64,000 nt of DNA from Deltaproteobacteria bacterium (GTDB lineage: Bacteria; Myxococcota; Myxococcia; Myxococcales; SZAS-1), in NCBI GenBank assembly GCA_018266075.1, contig JAFEBB010000004.1, forward strand, positions 143,669 through 207,668. The letters run 5' to 3'. Of the stretch, positions 1 through 9,178 are shown one piece after another; within the stretch, counting starts at the first letter, position 1, and every line of letters starts with the position of its first letter. The notes under the pieces are model-generated. The model was not told where the DNA came from. It did no database searches and saw only the letters and a list, made by a program, of their open reading frames with translations. Position numbers and translations under genes: made by a program.

Positions 1-2
1 AA

Positions 3-1427
3 GCCTGGACCAGCAACGTGGTCGGCGGCGGCACCGTGCACATGAGCGCCTTCTTCTGGCGCATGCACCCCATCGACTTCAAGTTGCGCTCCACCATCGG
101 CCCCATCCCCGGCGCCAACCTGGTGGACTGGCCCATCACCTACGACGAGATGGCGCCGTACTACGAGAAGGCCGAGAAGGCCGTGGGCGTCTCGGGCAAG
201 GCCGTCGAGCATCCGTTCGCGCCTCCACGCAAGGGCGACTACCCCACGCCGCCGCTCGAGGAGCACCCCATCGCGAAGGAGATCGATCGCGTGGGCAAGC
301 AGATGGGGTGGAACCCGTTTCCCACCCCGCGCGGCATCACCAGCCGCCCGTACAATGAGCGCGGCGGCTGCAGCTACTGCGCGCTCTGCGGCAGCTACGG
401 CTGCGAGATGGGCGCCAAGGGAAGCTCGCTCGAGTCGTTCCTCCCCGGCGCGCTGGCCACCGGCAAGTGCGAGATCCGCGCGGAGAGCATGGCCGTCGAG
501 ATCGAGGTGGATCCGAAGACCAAGAAGGCCACGCGCGTGGTCTACCTCGACGCCAAGGGCGAGCGGCAATCGCAGGAAGCCAAGGTGATCGTGGTGAGCT
601 GCACCGCCGTGGAGAGCGCGCGGCTCTTGCTCAACTCGCGCTCGGGCGCGTTCGTCTCCGGCCTCGCCAACAACAACGGCCAGGTGGGCAAGAACCTCGT
701 GTTCAGCTCGTTCGGCGAAGCGCGCGCGGATTTCCACATCGGCAAGCGCAAGCAGAGCTGGCCCTGGCTCGACGACCCCGCGCCGTTCGTGCAGCGCAGC
801 CTCGCCGACTTCTACTTGATGAAGGACGCGAGCTTCGGCTTCCGCAAGGGCGGCCTGCTCTCGTTCCTCTGGCGCCACCCGAACCCGATCTTCGCGGCCA
901 TCAAGATCGCCGGCACCGGCGGCTCCGACGCGCTCTTCGGCAAAGCGTTGAAAGACGCGCTCCGCAGCTACAAGGACACCAAGACCCTGCAGTTCGAGAC
1001 CTTCGGCGAGTTCTACGCCACCGACGGCACCTACGTGACCACCGACGACAACGTGAAGGACAAGCACGGCCTCCCGGTGGCCAGCATCACCATCAACCGC
1101 CACCCGCACGACCTCGCGCAGACCAAGTTCCTCGTCGAGCGCGGCATGGAGGTCTTGTCGGCGCTGGAGCCGGAGAAGCTCGAGCTCATCGGCGAGGCGG
1201 GTGAAACCAAGATCCTGCAAGGCGGCACCTGCCGCATGGGCAAGGACCCGGCCACGAGCGTGCTGGATCCGCACTGCCGCACGCACGAGGTGCCCAACCT
1301 CTACGTCGTCGACGGCAGCTTCATGCCCACCTCGAGCGGCGTGAGCTTCACGCTCACCATCATGGCCAACAGCTTCCGCGTGGCCGACTACCTGGTGAAG
1401 CAGATGAAGCAGGGCAAGACGGGCTGA
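3..1427 (+). CDS. GMC-family oxidoreductase, 5' end cut by window edge
   Basis: FAD-dependent glucose-methanol-choline type oxidoreductase acting on an alcohol or sugar substrate that cannot be named from here. The frame is open to the window edge, so the N-terminal FAD Rossmann motif lies outside and the visible GTG near base 18 is not the true start. Visible hallmarks are a cysteine cluster (GGCSYCALCGSYGCEMGAK, about codons 119-137 of the visible part) as in membrane-linked gluconate-dehydrogenase-like GMC enzymes, and the C-terminal GMC motif GGTCRMG followed by NLYVVDGSFMPTSSG, which supplies the active-site and FAD contacts. It overlaps the next gene by one base (TGATG), suggesting translational coupling. 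Family assignment is firm; substrate is unknown. Confidence 0.85.
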   Translation, partial: AWTSNVVGGGTVHMSAFFWRMHPIDFKLRSTIGPIPGANLVDWPITYDEMAPYYEKAEKAVGVSGKAVEHPFAPPRKGDYPTPPLEEHPIAKEIDRVGKQMGWNPFPTPRGITSRPYNERGGCSYCALCGSYGCEMGAKGSSLESFLPGALATGKCEIRAESMAVEIEVDPKTKKATRVVYLDAKGERQSQEAKVIVVSCTAVESARLLLNSRSGAFVSGLANNNGQVGKNLVFSSFGEARADFHIGKRKQSWPWLDDPAPFVQRSLADFYLMKDASFGFRKGGLLSFLWRHPNPIFAAIKIAGTGGSDALFGKALKDALRSYKDTKTLQFETFGEFYATDGTYVTTDDNVKDKHGLPVASITINRHPHDLAQTKFLVERGMEVLSALEPEKLELIGEAGETKILQGGTCRMGKDPATSVLDPHCRTHEVPNLYVVDGSFMPTSSGVSFTLTIMANSFRVADYLVKQMKQGKTG

Positions 1428-1777
1428 TGGCGGAAGCGAACGCCGAGCTGCGCGCGCTCTGGCGCACGGCCACGCGCGAGTCCATCGACGATCGCGGCGA
1501 CGCGACGGGCGTCGCGGCCCTGCGAGAGATCGACGGCAAGCATGTCGCGGTGGCGCTGCAGCCGCGCGACAACTCGGCGCTCCTGCGGCTGCGCAGCTTC
1601 CTCGACGATGCGCGTGGCGTGGTGCTCCTCGAGGCGCTGGTGAAGGCCCACGCGCGGCTCCTGGAGCAGCGCGCGCCGGGCGCGGCGCCGGAGACGGAGT
1701 CGCTGACCATCCTCACCCTGGCGAGCGTGATCGACGAGCCCGAGGCGCTCTTGCGCGCGCTCAAGCCCGGACACTAG
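1427..1777 (+). CDS. Small protein coupled to the GMC oxidoreductase, unknown function
   Basis: 116 residues, not recognised. It begins on an ATG that shares its A with the TGA of the oxidoreductase, so it is probably translated from the same mRNA and may serve the same enzyme. The sequence is predominantly helical, with many Ala, Leu and Arg, no signal peptide, no membrane segment and no cysteines, so it is expected to be cytoplasmic. Its TAG stop runs into the palindrome at 1777-1794. GMC dehydrogenases often have a small partner subunit, but this one does not show the features of the known twin-arginine-exported small subunit, so a partner role is only inferred from position. Confidence 0.6.
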   Translation: MAEANAELRALWRTATRESIDDRGDATGVAALREIDGKHVAVALQPRDNSALLRLRSFLDDARGVVLLEALVKAHARLLEQRAPGAAPETESLTILTLASVIDEPEALLRALKPGH

Positions 1778-1794
1778 TTAACCAAGCGGTTAAC
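1777..1794. repeat. TAAC-N6-GTTA palindrome, copy 1
   Basis: GTTAACCAAGCGGTTAAC: 6-bp arms around a 6-nt spacer, sitting between convergent genes. The TAA stop of the minus-strand rapA gene is inside the right arm and the TAG of the plus-strand gene ends on its first base. One of six perfect copies of TAAC-N6-GTTA in the window. Confidence 0.8.
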
Positions 1795-4700
1795 TCAGCA
1801 AGAAGCCCGCGGCCGCGTCGAGCTCGGTGCGGAGCTGATCCAGCGCCTCGCCGATGTCGTCGAAGAACTCGCGCTCCGCGGCGCCTTCCTGCTCCAGGCC
1901 CTTCTTCTCCGCGCCCTCGGCACGCGCGAGCCGGAGCTGCAGCCGCGCCGCCGCCGCCTCGCGATCCTGCTCGAGCCGCGCCTTGGCCTGGCCCACGTCC
2001 TCGGCGAGCGCGCGCTTGGCCTCGGCCGTCGCCAGCGCCAGCGCGGCCTCCAGCGGCTGCACCAGCTTGTCGAGCGGCACCGCCTCGCGGCGCATCGGCT
2101 CAGCCTCGAGATCCGGATCCACCAGCTTCTCGACGAGATCCTTGCGCAGCTTGGGCTGGCCGCCGTCGGGCGCGGTGATCACCACGTCCAGGCTCATGCG
2201 CGGCAACAAGCGCTGCGCCGCGCGCGAGGGCACGCGCGTGCCACCGGCCACGTCCGCGGCCTCGGGCAGCTCCCACAAAAAGCGGAACTGGAACCCGAGC
2301 GCGCGCTCGCGCGCGGGGATCTTGCGGAACGTGCTGCGGCCCACCTGGCCGTCGCGCGCGAGGCCGATGAGCGCCTCGACCAATCGATGACCCGAGCCGT
2401 AGTACTCGATCTCTTCGCGCTCGATGGCGGTGTCGCGCCAGAACGAGCCGAGCATCGTCTCCGGATCTTCGGGGATCACCACGCCCGGCAGCGCCTCGAT
2501 CTTCATCTCGCGCCCCAGCGTGAACGCGGCCTCGAAGGCCTCCACCTGCTCGTCGGTGTCCACGCCGATGCCCGCCTGCTGCGCGAGCCGCACGGTCACG
2601 TCCTCGAGGCGTTCCTCCAGCTCGCGCGCGAGCAGGGTGAGGCCCTCCTCGAGCTCGCCCGCGTCGACCGGCCCGCTCTCGTCGCGCTCCGCCAGCGACT
2701 CGGGCAGGTCCTCGATTACGCCCAGCCGCTCGGCGCCGCGCACCAGCAGCCGCGCCACCGACTCCTTGTCGAGCGAGCGGCGATCGAGCAGGGGATCGAA
2801 GTTCTCGCGGATCTCGGCGCGCGCGAGCTCCACGCGGTCGCGCAGCTCCTTGGCGTACGCGTCCCAATCCTTCTCGTTGCCGGCGGCGGCGAGCCTGGCC
2901 ACCTGCTCTTCCACGCCGTCGAGCACGGGATCCAATCCGCCCACCGGCTGGGTGAACACGCCCACCGCATCGGCGAAGAGCTCGGTCACGCGCGCGCCGG
3001 TGGTGCCGTCGGCCTCGAGCACGTGGATGGACATGTCGCGGCGCTGGCCCACGCGATCGATTCGGCCGATGCGCTGCTCCACCACCGCTGGCGAGTAGGG
3101 CAAATCGTAATGAACCAGGTGTCGACAAAACTGAAAGTTGCGACCTTCGCCGCCGAGCTCGCTCGAGAGCAGCACGCGCGGGCCGTCCTCGTGGCGGAAC
3201 CGGGCCACCTGGCGGTCGCGCTCCACCGCGGGCAGGTCGCCGTGGTACTGCGCGCTCGCGAAGCCATCGCGCTCGAGCTGCGCCGCGAGCATGGTCAGCG
3301 TCTCGCGCGCCTCGCTGAAGATGAGCACCTTCTCGTCCTTCGGAATCTCGCGCAGCAGGTCGCGCAGTGCGCGATAGCGCGCGTCGCGATCCGGTCCTTC
3401 GAGGGCGCGCGCCTTCTGCGCCAGCTTGGCCAGCGGCGCGTGCTTCACGCCGGTGAGCGCCTGCGCCGCCGCCGCGGGCGAGCTCTCGATGCGACGAAGC
3501 AGCGCGCCACCGACAGCGCCCGTGGGCACGTCGCCCGCTTCCTGGCCTGCGCGGAACGCCTTCTGTGCCTCGGCGATGAACTTCTTCTCGTCGGCCGAGA
3601 GCTTCACCGCGTGCCGCTCGAGCACGCGCTTGGGAAAGCCGCCCACGGCCGCCCGGCGGTTGCGGAGCAGGCGCGTCGATAATGTATAGCCCTCGGCCAG
3701 GTGCTCGAGCAGCCGGTCGCGATCCGCGGGGCGCTTCTTCCACGCGTCCATGAGCTGCTTCAGCTTCGCATCGCCTGGAAAGCGCGCCACCAGCGCGTCG
3801 GCCAGCGCTGAGGCCTCGGAGGCGCCCGCGAGCACCGCGCGCGAGAGCTCGGCCACTTCACCCGAGCGCGCCAGCCGGTTGCGGAAGTCCGCCGGATCGC
3901 GCGCGGCCGAGGGCTCGAGCAATTGCAGAAGATGAAAGTACTCCTCCTGATCCAGCGCGAGCGGCGTGGCGGTAAGGAAGAGCACGCCCCAGCTCGCCTT
4001 CGCCAGCTTCTCCGCGGCAGCGAAGGCCTTGGCGCCGGCGAGGTGGTGGGCTTCGTCGAAGACCACCATGTCCGGAGCGCCCTCGAGCGAGGTGAGCGCG
4101 TCCACGGCTTCGTCCGAGCGCGCCAGCAGCTCCAGAGAGGTGAGGATGCGATCGTGCCGCAAGAACGGCGACGTGGTGGGATCCTTCTTGCGCTCCGCCT
4201 CGAGCCGCTCGCCGTCGAGCAACGTAAATCGCAAATTGAATTTTCTATACAGTTCCGCGAGCCACTGCAGCGTCAGGTGCCCCGGCGCGACGACCAGCAA
4301 CCGCCGCCCCAGCCCGCTCTGCGAAAGCGCGCTCAGCACCATGCCCGCTTCGATGGTCTTGCCGAGACCCACCTCGTCGGCGAGCACGAAGCGCGGCGCG
4401 CGCGCGTTGAGCACGCGCTGCACCACCGACACCTGGTACGGCTTCACCATCACGCGGCTGGCGAAGAGCGCACCGAGCGCGTCGCCGCGGCGCTGCAGGT
4501 CGAGCGTCACGGCCTCCTGGCGCAGGGCGAAATGATCCGGCGAGTCCCACTGGCCGGCCTTGAGCGCCGCGATTGGGCCGGCCTCGGGCGGCGGCGCGAA
4601 GACCTCGCGCTCGTCGACGACCTTGCTGCCGCCTGCGGTCTCGACTTCGTACTTCACATAGCCGTCGAGGTTCTTGCCCTTCTCGCCGAGGATCACCGCG

Positions 4701-4921
4701 GGCGCGCGCGCCGCGCCGATCTGCACCGGCGAGCCGGGCGGAAAGCGGTAGGCGGCGAGCGCGGGGTCGCGGGTGGAGAGGACCACCGGGCCGTCGAGGC
4801 GGCCGGCGAAGAGCACCTTGATGAAGCGCCCTTCTTCCGCGCTGCCCAGCACCGCTCCCACGCCCCAGCCCGGCTGCGCGCGGTGGACGAGCTTCATGCC
4901 CAGCTTCCAGGAGGTCGCCAT
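1790..4921 (-). CDS. rapA: RapA-type SWI2/SNF2 ATPase
   Basis: 1043-residue helicase-like ATPase of the RapA/HepA branch, which in Escherichia coli binds RNA polymerase and promotes recycling of stalled complexes. The N-terminal 110 residues look like the RapA Tudor-like region (GMKLVHRAQPGWGVGAVLG). The ATPase core follows: DEVGLGKT at 182-189, FDEAHH at 288-293, LFLTATP near 312, then the C-terminal lobe with YHGDLP, EGRNFQFCRHLVHYDLPYSP and EQRIGRIDRVGQ. Lysine- and glutamate-rich helices close the protein. The core matches RapA much more closely than chromatin remodellers or defence-associated SNF2 proteins. Three conserved motifs are written in rare AT-rich codons (about 3676-3694, 3097-3140, 4219-4250), unlike the rest of the gene. 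It appears to be a single-gene unit. Confidence 0.85.
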   Translation of the reverse strand: MATSWKLGMKLVHRAQPGWGVGAVLGSAEEGRFIKVLFAGRLDGPVVLSTRDPALAAYRFPPGSPVQIGAARAPAVILGEKGKNLDGYVKYEVETAGGSKVVDEREVFAPPPEAGPIAALKAGQWDSPDHFALRQEAVTLDLQRRGDALGALFASRVMVKPYQVSVVQRVLNARAPRFVLADEVGLGKTIEAGMVLSALSQSGLGRRLLVVAPGHLTLQWLAELYRKFNLRFTLLDGERLEAERKKDPTTSPFLRHDRILTSLELLARSDEAVDALTSLEGAPDMVVFDEAHHLAGAKAFAAAEKLAKASWGVLFLTATPLALDQEEYFHLLQLLEPSAARDPADFRNRLARSGEVAELSRAVLAGASEASALADALVARFPGDAKLKQLMDAWKKRPADRDRLLEHLAEGYTLSTRLLRNRRAAVGGFPKRVLERHAVKLSADEKKFIAEAQKAFRAGQEAGDVPTGAVGGALLRRIESSPAAAAQALTGVKHAPLAKLAQKARALEGPDRDARYRALRDLLREIPKDEKVLIFSEARETLTMLAAQLERDGFASAQYHGDLPAVERDRQVARFRHEDGPRVLLSSELGGEGRNFQFCRHLVHYDLPYSPAVVEQRIGRIDRVGQRRDMSIHVLEADGTTGARVTELFADAVGVFTQPVGGLDPVLDGVEEQVARLAAAGNEKDWDAYAKELRDRVELARAEIRENFDPLLDRRSLDKESVARLLVRGAERLGVIEDLPESLAERDESGPVDAGELEEGLTLLARELEERLEDVTVRLAQQAGIGVDTDEQVEAFEAAFTLGREMKIEALPGVVIPEDPETMLGSFWRDTAIEREEIEYYGSGHRLVEALIGLARDGQVGRSTFRKIPARERALGFQFRFLWELPEAADVAGGTRVPSRAAQRLLPRMSLDVVITAPDGGQPKLRKDLVEKLVDPDLEAEPMRREAVPLDKLVQPLEAALALATAEAKRALAEDVGQAKARLEQDREAAAARLQLRLARAEGAEKKGLEQEGAAEREFFDDIGEALDQLRTELDAAAGFLLS

Positions 4922-4969
4922 GGGCGCGCAATCTAGCCGCTGGAGCCGCGGCTTGCAGCGAAAACTGAA

Positions 4970-4987
4970 GATATATCGTGATGTATC
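4970..4987. repeat. Paired GATATATC octamer site, copy 1
   Basis: GATATATC-GT-GATGTATC, two AT-rich octamers exactly 10 bp apart, in the 69-bp gap between znuA-like and rapA (both minus strand). It lies about 50 bp upstream of the rapA start, so it could be an operator of rapA. Read on the minus strand it resembles the pair at 23361-23378. Confidence 0.6.
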
Positions 4988-4990
4988 GAA

Positions 4991-5899
4991 CTACTTCAGC
5001 CCGTTGTTCAGCGCCTTGAGCAGCGCGTCCACGAGGTCGAAGTAGGTCTTGATCTCCGGCTTGGCGCCCACGTCGCTCGGGGCCGACACCACGTGCGCGC
5101 CGCTGTGGGCTGCCACGTCGTCGGCAATGGCGCGGTTGTAGAAGTCCTCCACGATGAGGAGCTTCACGCCCTGCGCCTTCATCTGGGTGATGAGCTGCGC
5201 CAGGTGATCCGGCGAGGGCGGGATGCCGGGCTTGTTCTCGATGTAGCCGATCTCGTCGAGCTTGAGCCACGCGGACACGTAGCTCCAGCTCTTGTGGTAC
5301 GTGACGACCTTCTGGCCCGCGAGCGGCTTGGCCGCGGCCTCCCACGCGGGCACGTGGGCCTGCACGTCGGCCACGAACTTCTTGAACTGCTCGTCGAAGT
5401 AGGCCGCGTCCTGCGGGCGGAGAACCTTGAGCCGCTCGCTGATGCCCTTGGCGATGCGCACCGCGTTCACCGGCGGGATCCAGTAGTGCGGGTTGCCCAT
5501 GGGGTGGATGTCGCCCTGGCTGCGGTCGACGCGGGTGATGGGCACATCCAGCAGCTTGATGAACTGGGAGCAGTCGAGGTTGCCGGGCTGGCCCACCATG
5601 ATCTTCTCGTTGCGCGAGCCAGTGACCAGCGGCGGAAGCCAGCCGATCTCCAGCTCCAGGCCCACGTGGATGAGCAGGTCGGCGCGGTTCAACGTGAGCA
5701 TCAGGTTCGGCTTCGCCTCGACGAAGTGCGGATCCTGGTAGCCGTGCGAGAGGCTCTCCACCTGGACCTTGTCGCCGCCCACGCGCTTGGCGAGATCGGC
5801 GAAGGTCTGGATGGAGGTGACCACGCGCAAGGGCTCGTCAGCGCGGGCGATGGCCGGCGCGAGCAGCGCGGCCAGGAGAATCAAGAGAGAGCGCTTCAT
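4991..5899 (-). CDS. znuA: Zinc/manganese-type ABC transporter substrate-binding lipoprotein-like protein
   Basis: 302-residue periplasmic metal-binding protein of the cluster A-I (ZnuA/TroA) fold. The start at 5899 was chosen over an upstream one because it gives a clean signal peptide (cleavage after ARA at 20) and has AGGAAAG about 8 bases before it. Likely metal ligands are visible in their usual order: His52/His58 in SHGYQDPHF, His in GNPHYW, His in VTYHKSW and the acidic VEDFYN near 257. The long His/Asp-rich loop typical of many zinc-specific ZnuA proteins is absent, so manganese or iron cannot be excluded. It is the last gene of a minus-strand operon with permease, ATPase and an outer-membrane protein. 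Confidence 0.85.
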   Translation of the reverse strand: MKRSLLILLAALLAPAIARADEPLRVVTSIQTFADLAKRVGGDKVQVESLSHGYQDPHFVEAKPNLMLTLNRADLLIHVGLELEIGWLPPLVTGSRNEKIMVGQPGNLDCSQFIKLLDVPITRVDRSQGDIHPMGNPHYWIPPVNAVRIAKGISERLKVLRPQDAAYFDEQFKKFVADVQAHVPAWEAAAKPLAGQKVVTYHKSWSYVSAWLKLDEIGYIENKPGIPPSPDHLAQLITQMKAQGVKLLIVEDFYNRAIADDVAAHSGAHVVSAPSDVGAKPEIKTYFDLVDALLKALNNGLK

Positions 5900-5958
5900 G
5901 GAGTCTTTCCTCGCTTGCCATCTGCTTCGACGCAAGCTTCAAAGATTTGTTTCATTCG

Positions 5959-7413
5959 CTAGAAGGCATGCGCGCCGTGGGCGCCCATGGCGATCTCGAG
6001 CTGCAAGAGGCCCATGTAGTTGGTGGCCCACGACGAGCCTCCGCCAAGCGGGCCGACGGGCGTGTTCACGTCCTCGCGCTCGCCGTAGAGGCGGATCTTG
6101 GCGAACTCGCTGGTGACGAACGTGACATCCGCTGCCACGCGATTCACCTCAGGCTGGATGTCGCTCGTGGGCGCGCCGAGGAAATCCTCGCGCACGCCCA
6201 CGAACCAGCGGCGATCGAGCTGGAAGACGAGCTGGCTGTAGAAACCGCCGTCGACCTTGTCGCTGCCGAGGTTCGTCAGCGACGCATCACCGGTGATGAA
6301 GACTTCGCAGTCTCCGGTCGACGTTCGCACGCAGGTGTCTCCCGAGGTGTGGCGTACGTAGTACTCGCTCTGCCACGCCACGCTGAAGTAGCCGCCGCTT
6401 TGGTTGGGAGGCTTGAACTTCACGTAGAGGTCGGATCCATAGAGCTGGGTCGCGGCGTCGGCGAGAACGCTGGAGCCCAGGGCGGCCAGGCCTGCGGGGG
6501 TGGTGGGGGTTCCCAACGGCACGTTTCCGCGTCCAAACGCCGCGCTCAAGCCCCAGTAGATCGACAGGCTCTCGGTCGCGGGCACGAAGAGCTTCGCCTC
6601 GCCGGTGTACGTGAGGTCCTGCCGCGGGCCGCCGCCGAACGTCGAGGGCTGTGAAGTGTCGTCGGGCTCGGCCACGCTGAAGGCCTCGCCGAGGAACTGC
6701 AGGAAGAACGGCGTGGGCGCCAGCCAGCTCACCTGCACGCCTGGCGCGCGCAGGCCGTCGGTTCCGAGGTACGCGGCGTTGATCAGCGGCCGACGGGTGA
6801 AGTCCTGCACGTGCAGGTGCTGCCCGTTCTGACGCCCGATCGCCGAGCGGAACTCGCCCGCCTTCACCTGCAAGTCGCCCGGCAACGACGTCGCCGTGAT
6901 GTACGCCTCTTCGACTTCCAATCCGTTCAGGTTGGGGATGGTGAGGAACATGTCCGCGCGGAAGTACGGATCCACCACCGCCTGCAGGCCGACCTCGGCC
7001 TCCTGAATCGTGAAGCCCGCGAAGCGCCCGGGCTTGAGCTGCTGCAGGTCTGGATCATCGCCCGCGAGCGAGTACGGGAAGTGCGGCGCGTAGCCGCCCG
7101 TGGCGTCGATGATCGCGGAGATGTCCGGGTTCATGGACTGGAACACGCGCGCGCCAAATGACATCGGCGCGGCCACCGGTGCAGGCGCAGGTGCAGCCGC
7201 GTTGGGAGTTGGCGCAGGCGTGGGGGCACCGGCCGCTTCGTTGATCTGATTCATCAGATCCGAAGCGTCCGCGCCGCCTGCATCGACCGCAGGCACGTCG
7301 CCAGCGTCGGGTGAAGCTTGCGGCGCAGGCTGCGTCGAACCGGCGTCGGCGGGCACCTGGGCCCACGCCGTCGCGGAGAAACCGAAGACACAAAATACAA
7401 TTATAAACTTCAT
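5959..7413 (-). CDS. Outer-membrane beta-barrel protein embedded in the metal ABC operon
   Basis: 484 residues. A signal peptide (MKFIIVFCVFGFSATAWA) is followed by a 70-residue Pro/Ala/Asp-rich, low-complexity segment, then a domain rich in alternating aromatic strands and ending in Phe, as outer-membrane barrels do. It contains one Cys pair (DTCVRTSTGDCEV) and a His-containing tail (GAHGAHAF). The first codons are unusually AT-rich (7392-7413), which may keep the start unstructured. It sits between the permease (59-bp gap) and the substrate-binding protein (59-bp gap), so the simplest inference is a dedicated porin for the metal. No TonB box or plug domain is seen, which separates it from ZnuD-type receptors. 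Confidence 0.7.
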   Translation of the reverse strand: MKFIIVFCVFGFSATAWAQVPADAGSTQPAPQASPDAGDVPAVDAGGADASDLMNQINEAAGAPTPAPTPNAAAPAPAPVAAPMSFGARVFQSMNPDISAIIDATGGYAPHFPYSLAGDDPDLQQLKPGRFAGFTIQEAEVGLQAVVDPYFRADMFLTIPNLNGLEVEEAYITATSLPGDLQVKAGEFRSAIGRQNGQHLHVQDFTRRPLINAAYLGTDGLRAPGVQVSWLAPTPFFLQFLGEAFSVAEPDDTSQPSTFGGGPRQDLTYTGEAKLFVPATESLSIYWGLSAAFGRGNVPLGTPTTPAGLAALGSSVLADAATQLYGSDLYVKFKPPNQSGGYFSVAWQSEYYVRHTSGDTCVRTSTGDCEVFITGDASLTNLGSDKVDGGFYSQLVFQLDRRWFVGVREDFLGAPTSDIQPEVNRVAADVTFVTSEFAKIRLYGEREDVNTPVGPLGGGSSWATNYMGLLQLEIAMGAHGAHAF

Positions 7414-7472
7414 CGATAACGAGCCCTCATTGTCCCCGAAACAGGAGACGGACGGGCCTCTGCGCGCGTTAT

Positions 7473-8342
7473 TCATCCGCGCACCCCGAGCTTCTCGATC
7501 GCGCGCTTTCCGCCCGCGACGATCCAGAACGCCGACGCCAGCGCCACCATCATCGGACCGGTGGGCAGCGAGAACGTCCACGACAGGTAGTAGCCCAGCC
7601 CCGCCGAGACGATGGCGAGAAACACCCCAATCCAAATCACCGGCCGCAGCCGCTCCGAGAGCAGCAGCGCCGCGCCCGCCGGCAGCACCAGGAACGCGAA
7701 CACGGGCAAGGCACCGAGCGCGCGCGTGGTCACCGCGACGGTGAGCGCGAGCGAGAGGTGCAGCACCAGGTCCAGATTCCGGACCGGGTAGCCGGCCGCG
7801 CGAGCGGTCTCGGGATCGAAGCTGCAGAAGAGGAAGTCCTTGAAGAGCACCGCGTGCAGGAGCAGGACGCCCGCGGCGACGATGCCGAGCTGCACCAGGT
7901 GCTCGTGCTTCACCACCACCGCGTTTCCGAAGAGGAGGTCGCCGATCTCGTGGGCCTCCTGCGCGATGCGCGGGCTGTTGAGCACCATGATCACGCCGGC
8001 GCTCGAGGCCAGATACGCGAGCGCGACGATCGACTCCGGGCTCACCCGCTTGCTGCGGCTGGGCAAGGCCATGGTCACCGCGCCGAGCACCGCGAACAGG
8101 ATCGCGTAGAGCGCAGGCGAGGCGTACCAGGGCGTGCCCTCCTGGTGCGGCGTGACCTCGGCGAAGCTGCCCACCCAGAACGCCATCGCCACGCCCAGGC
8201 CCGAGACCTGCGAGAGCGCCGCGCTCATGAAGGCGATGCGCCGCAAGACGACGAAGAAGCCCAGGTAGCCGCAGAGCGCCGCGCCCAGCACGGCCGCGAG
8301 CATGGGCTCCTGCCAGAGGAACCGTGCGTCCCAGAAGCTCAT
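7473..8342 (-). CDS. znuB: ABC transporter permease, ZnuB family
   Basis: 290-residue integral membrane permease of the ABC-3 family with about eight hydrophobic segments. Typical features are the early motif AFMSAALSQVSGLGVAMAFW and the cytoplasmic coupling region around SFDPETARAAGYPVRN, which contacts the ATPase. The ATG at 8342 overlaps the TGA of the ATPase gene (ATGA), so the two are translationally coupled. An in-frame start 15 codons upstream would lie inside the ATPase gene and is less likely. It moves divalent metal delivered by the substrate-binding protein encoded downstream. Confidence 0.88.
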   Translation of the reverse strand: MSFWDARFLWQEPMLAAVLGAALCGYLGFFVVLRRIAFMSAALSQVSGLGVAMAFWVGSFAEVTPHQEGTPWYASPALYAILFAVLGAVTMALPSRSKRVSPESIVALAYLASSAGVIMVLNSPRIAQEAHEIGDLLFGNAVVVKHEHLVQLGIVAAGVLLLHAVLFKDFLFCSFDPETARAAGYPVRNLDLVLHLSLALTVAVTTRALGALPVFAFLVLPAGAALLLSERLRPVIWIGVFLAIVSAGLGYYLSWTFSLPTGPMMVALASAFWIVAGGKRAIEKLGVRG

Positions 8343-9127
8343 GACTGAGCCTCCGGTCCGCGCGGAGCCACGCTGCCGGACAGCCACACGAGCGTTCGGC
8401 CGTCCTCCCGCTTCACCTCCACGGGGCGGCCGTAGAGCCGGCTCATGCGCGCGCTGGAGATGTAGTCCTCCACCGGGCCGGCCTCGAAGTACTTCTGCGG
8501 GCCATCCATGAGCATCACCTGCCGCGCGAAGCCGGCGGCGGCGCTGATCTCGTGGGTCACGAAGAGCACCGCCACCCGCCGCGCCGTGGCGAGCTCCGAC
8601 ACCAGCGAGAGCAGCGCGTGCTCCGCGGCCGGGTCCATCTCGCTGGTCGGTTCGTCGAGCACCAGCAGCTCCGGCACCGCCGCGAGCGCCCGCGCCACCA
8701 GGACGCGCTGCCGCTGTCCGCCCGAGAGCGAGCGGAACGGCTGGTGCGCCTGCTTGCCCAGGCCCACCGCCTCGAGCTGCTCGAGGACGATCTTCTCGTC
8801 CTCCGGCCCGGTGCGGCGTCCGACGCCCGCGAGGCCGTAGCGGCCCATCAGCGCCACCTGCAGCGCCGAGAGCGGATAGGCGAAGTCTGGGCGGTGGCCT
8901 TGAGGCACGTAGGCCACGCGCGGCGGGCGTCCGAGCGGCTTCTGGATCTCGCCGCCCAGCGCAGGCTGCAGCCCGAGCAAGGTGCGCAGCAAGGTGGTCT
9001 TGCCCGAGCCGTTCGGCCCGAGGATGCCCACCACGTCTGCTTGTCGCACTGCAAAGTCGATCGGCGGGAGCAGCGGTCGGTCCTTGCGGTACCCGACCAC
9101 CACCCCCTTCAACAGGAGGAGGTCCAC
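8339..9127 (-). CDS. znuC: ABC transporter ATPase, ZnuC family
   Basis: 262-residue ATP-binding subunit of the metal importer. All nucleotide-binding motifs are present: GPNGSGKTT (Walker A), YVPQGHRPDF (Q-loop), LSGGQRQRV (signature), LLVLDEP (Walker B) and FVTHE (H-loop). The GTG at 9127 is preferred as start because CCAGGAC precedes it at the right spacing; a farther GTG at 9172 would add an Arg-rich extension. The C-terminal 50 residues extend beyond the minimal ATPase fold. It lies 51 bp after the small His/Cys protein and is coupled to the permease by a 4-bp overlap. Confidence 0.88.
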   Translation of the reverse strand: MDLLLLKGVVVGYRKDRPLLPPIDFAVRQADVVGILGPNGSGKTTLLRTLLGLQPALGGEIQKPLGRPPRVAYVPQGHRPDFAYPLSALQVALMGRYGLAGVGRRTGPEDEKIVLEQLEAVGLGKQAHQPFRSLSGGQRQRVLVARALAAVPELLVLDEPTSEMDPAAEHALLSLVSELATARRVAVLFVTHEISAAAGFARQVMLMDGPQKYFEAGPVEDYISSARMSRLYGRPVEVKREDGRTLVWLSGSVAPRGPEAQS

Positions 9128-9178
9128 GTCATGTCCTGGAAGAAGAGAACGCACGCGGGCTCGCGCCCGCACGGCGGT

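Noticed and set aside
1790..4921. SNF2 ATPase as part of a DISARM-like or other defence island
   Set aside because: Motifs match RapA along the whole length, and no methylase, nuclease or other defence gene is next to it.
7243..7260. GATCTGA-TTCA-TCAGATC inverted repeat inside the metal-operon barrel gene
   Set aside because: Codons are ordinary, there is only one copy, and it reads naturally as a helix in the linker; probably chance.
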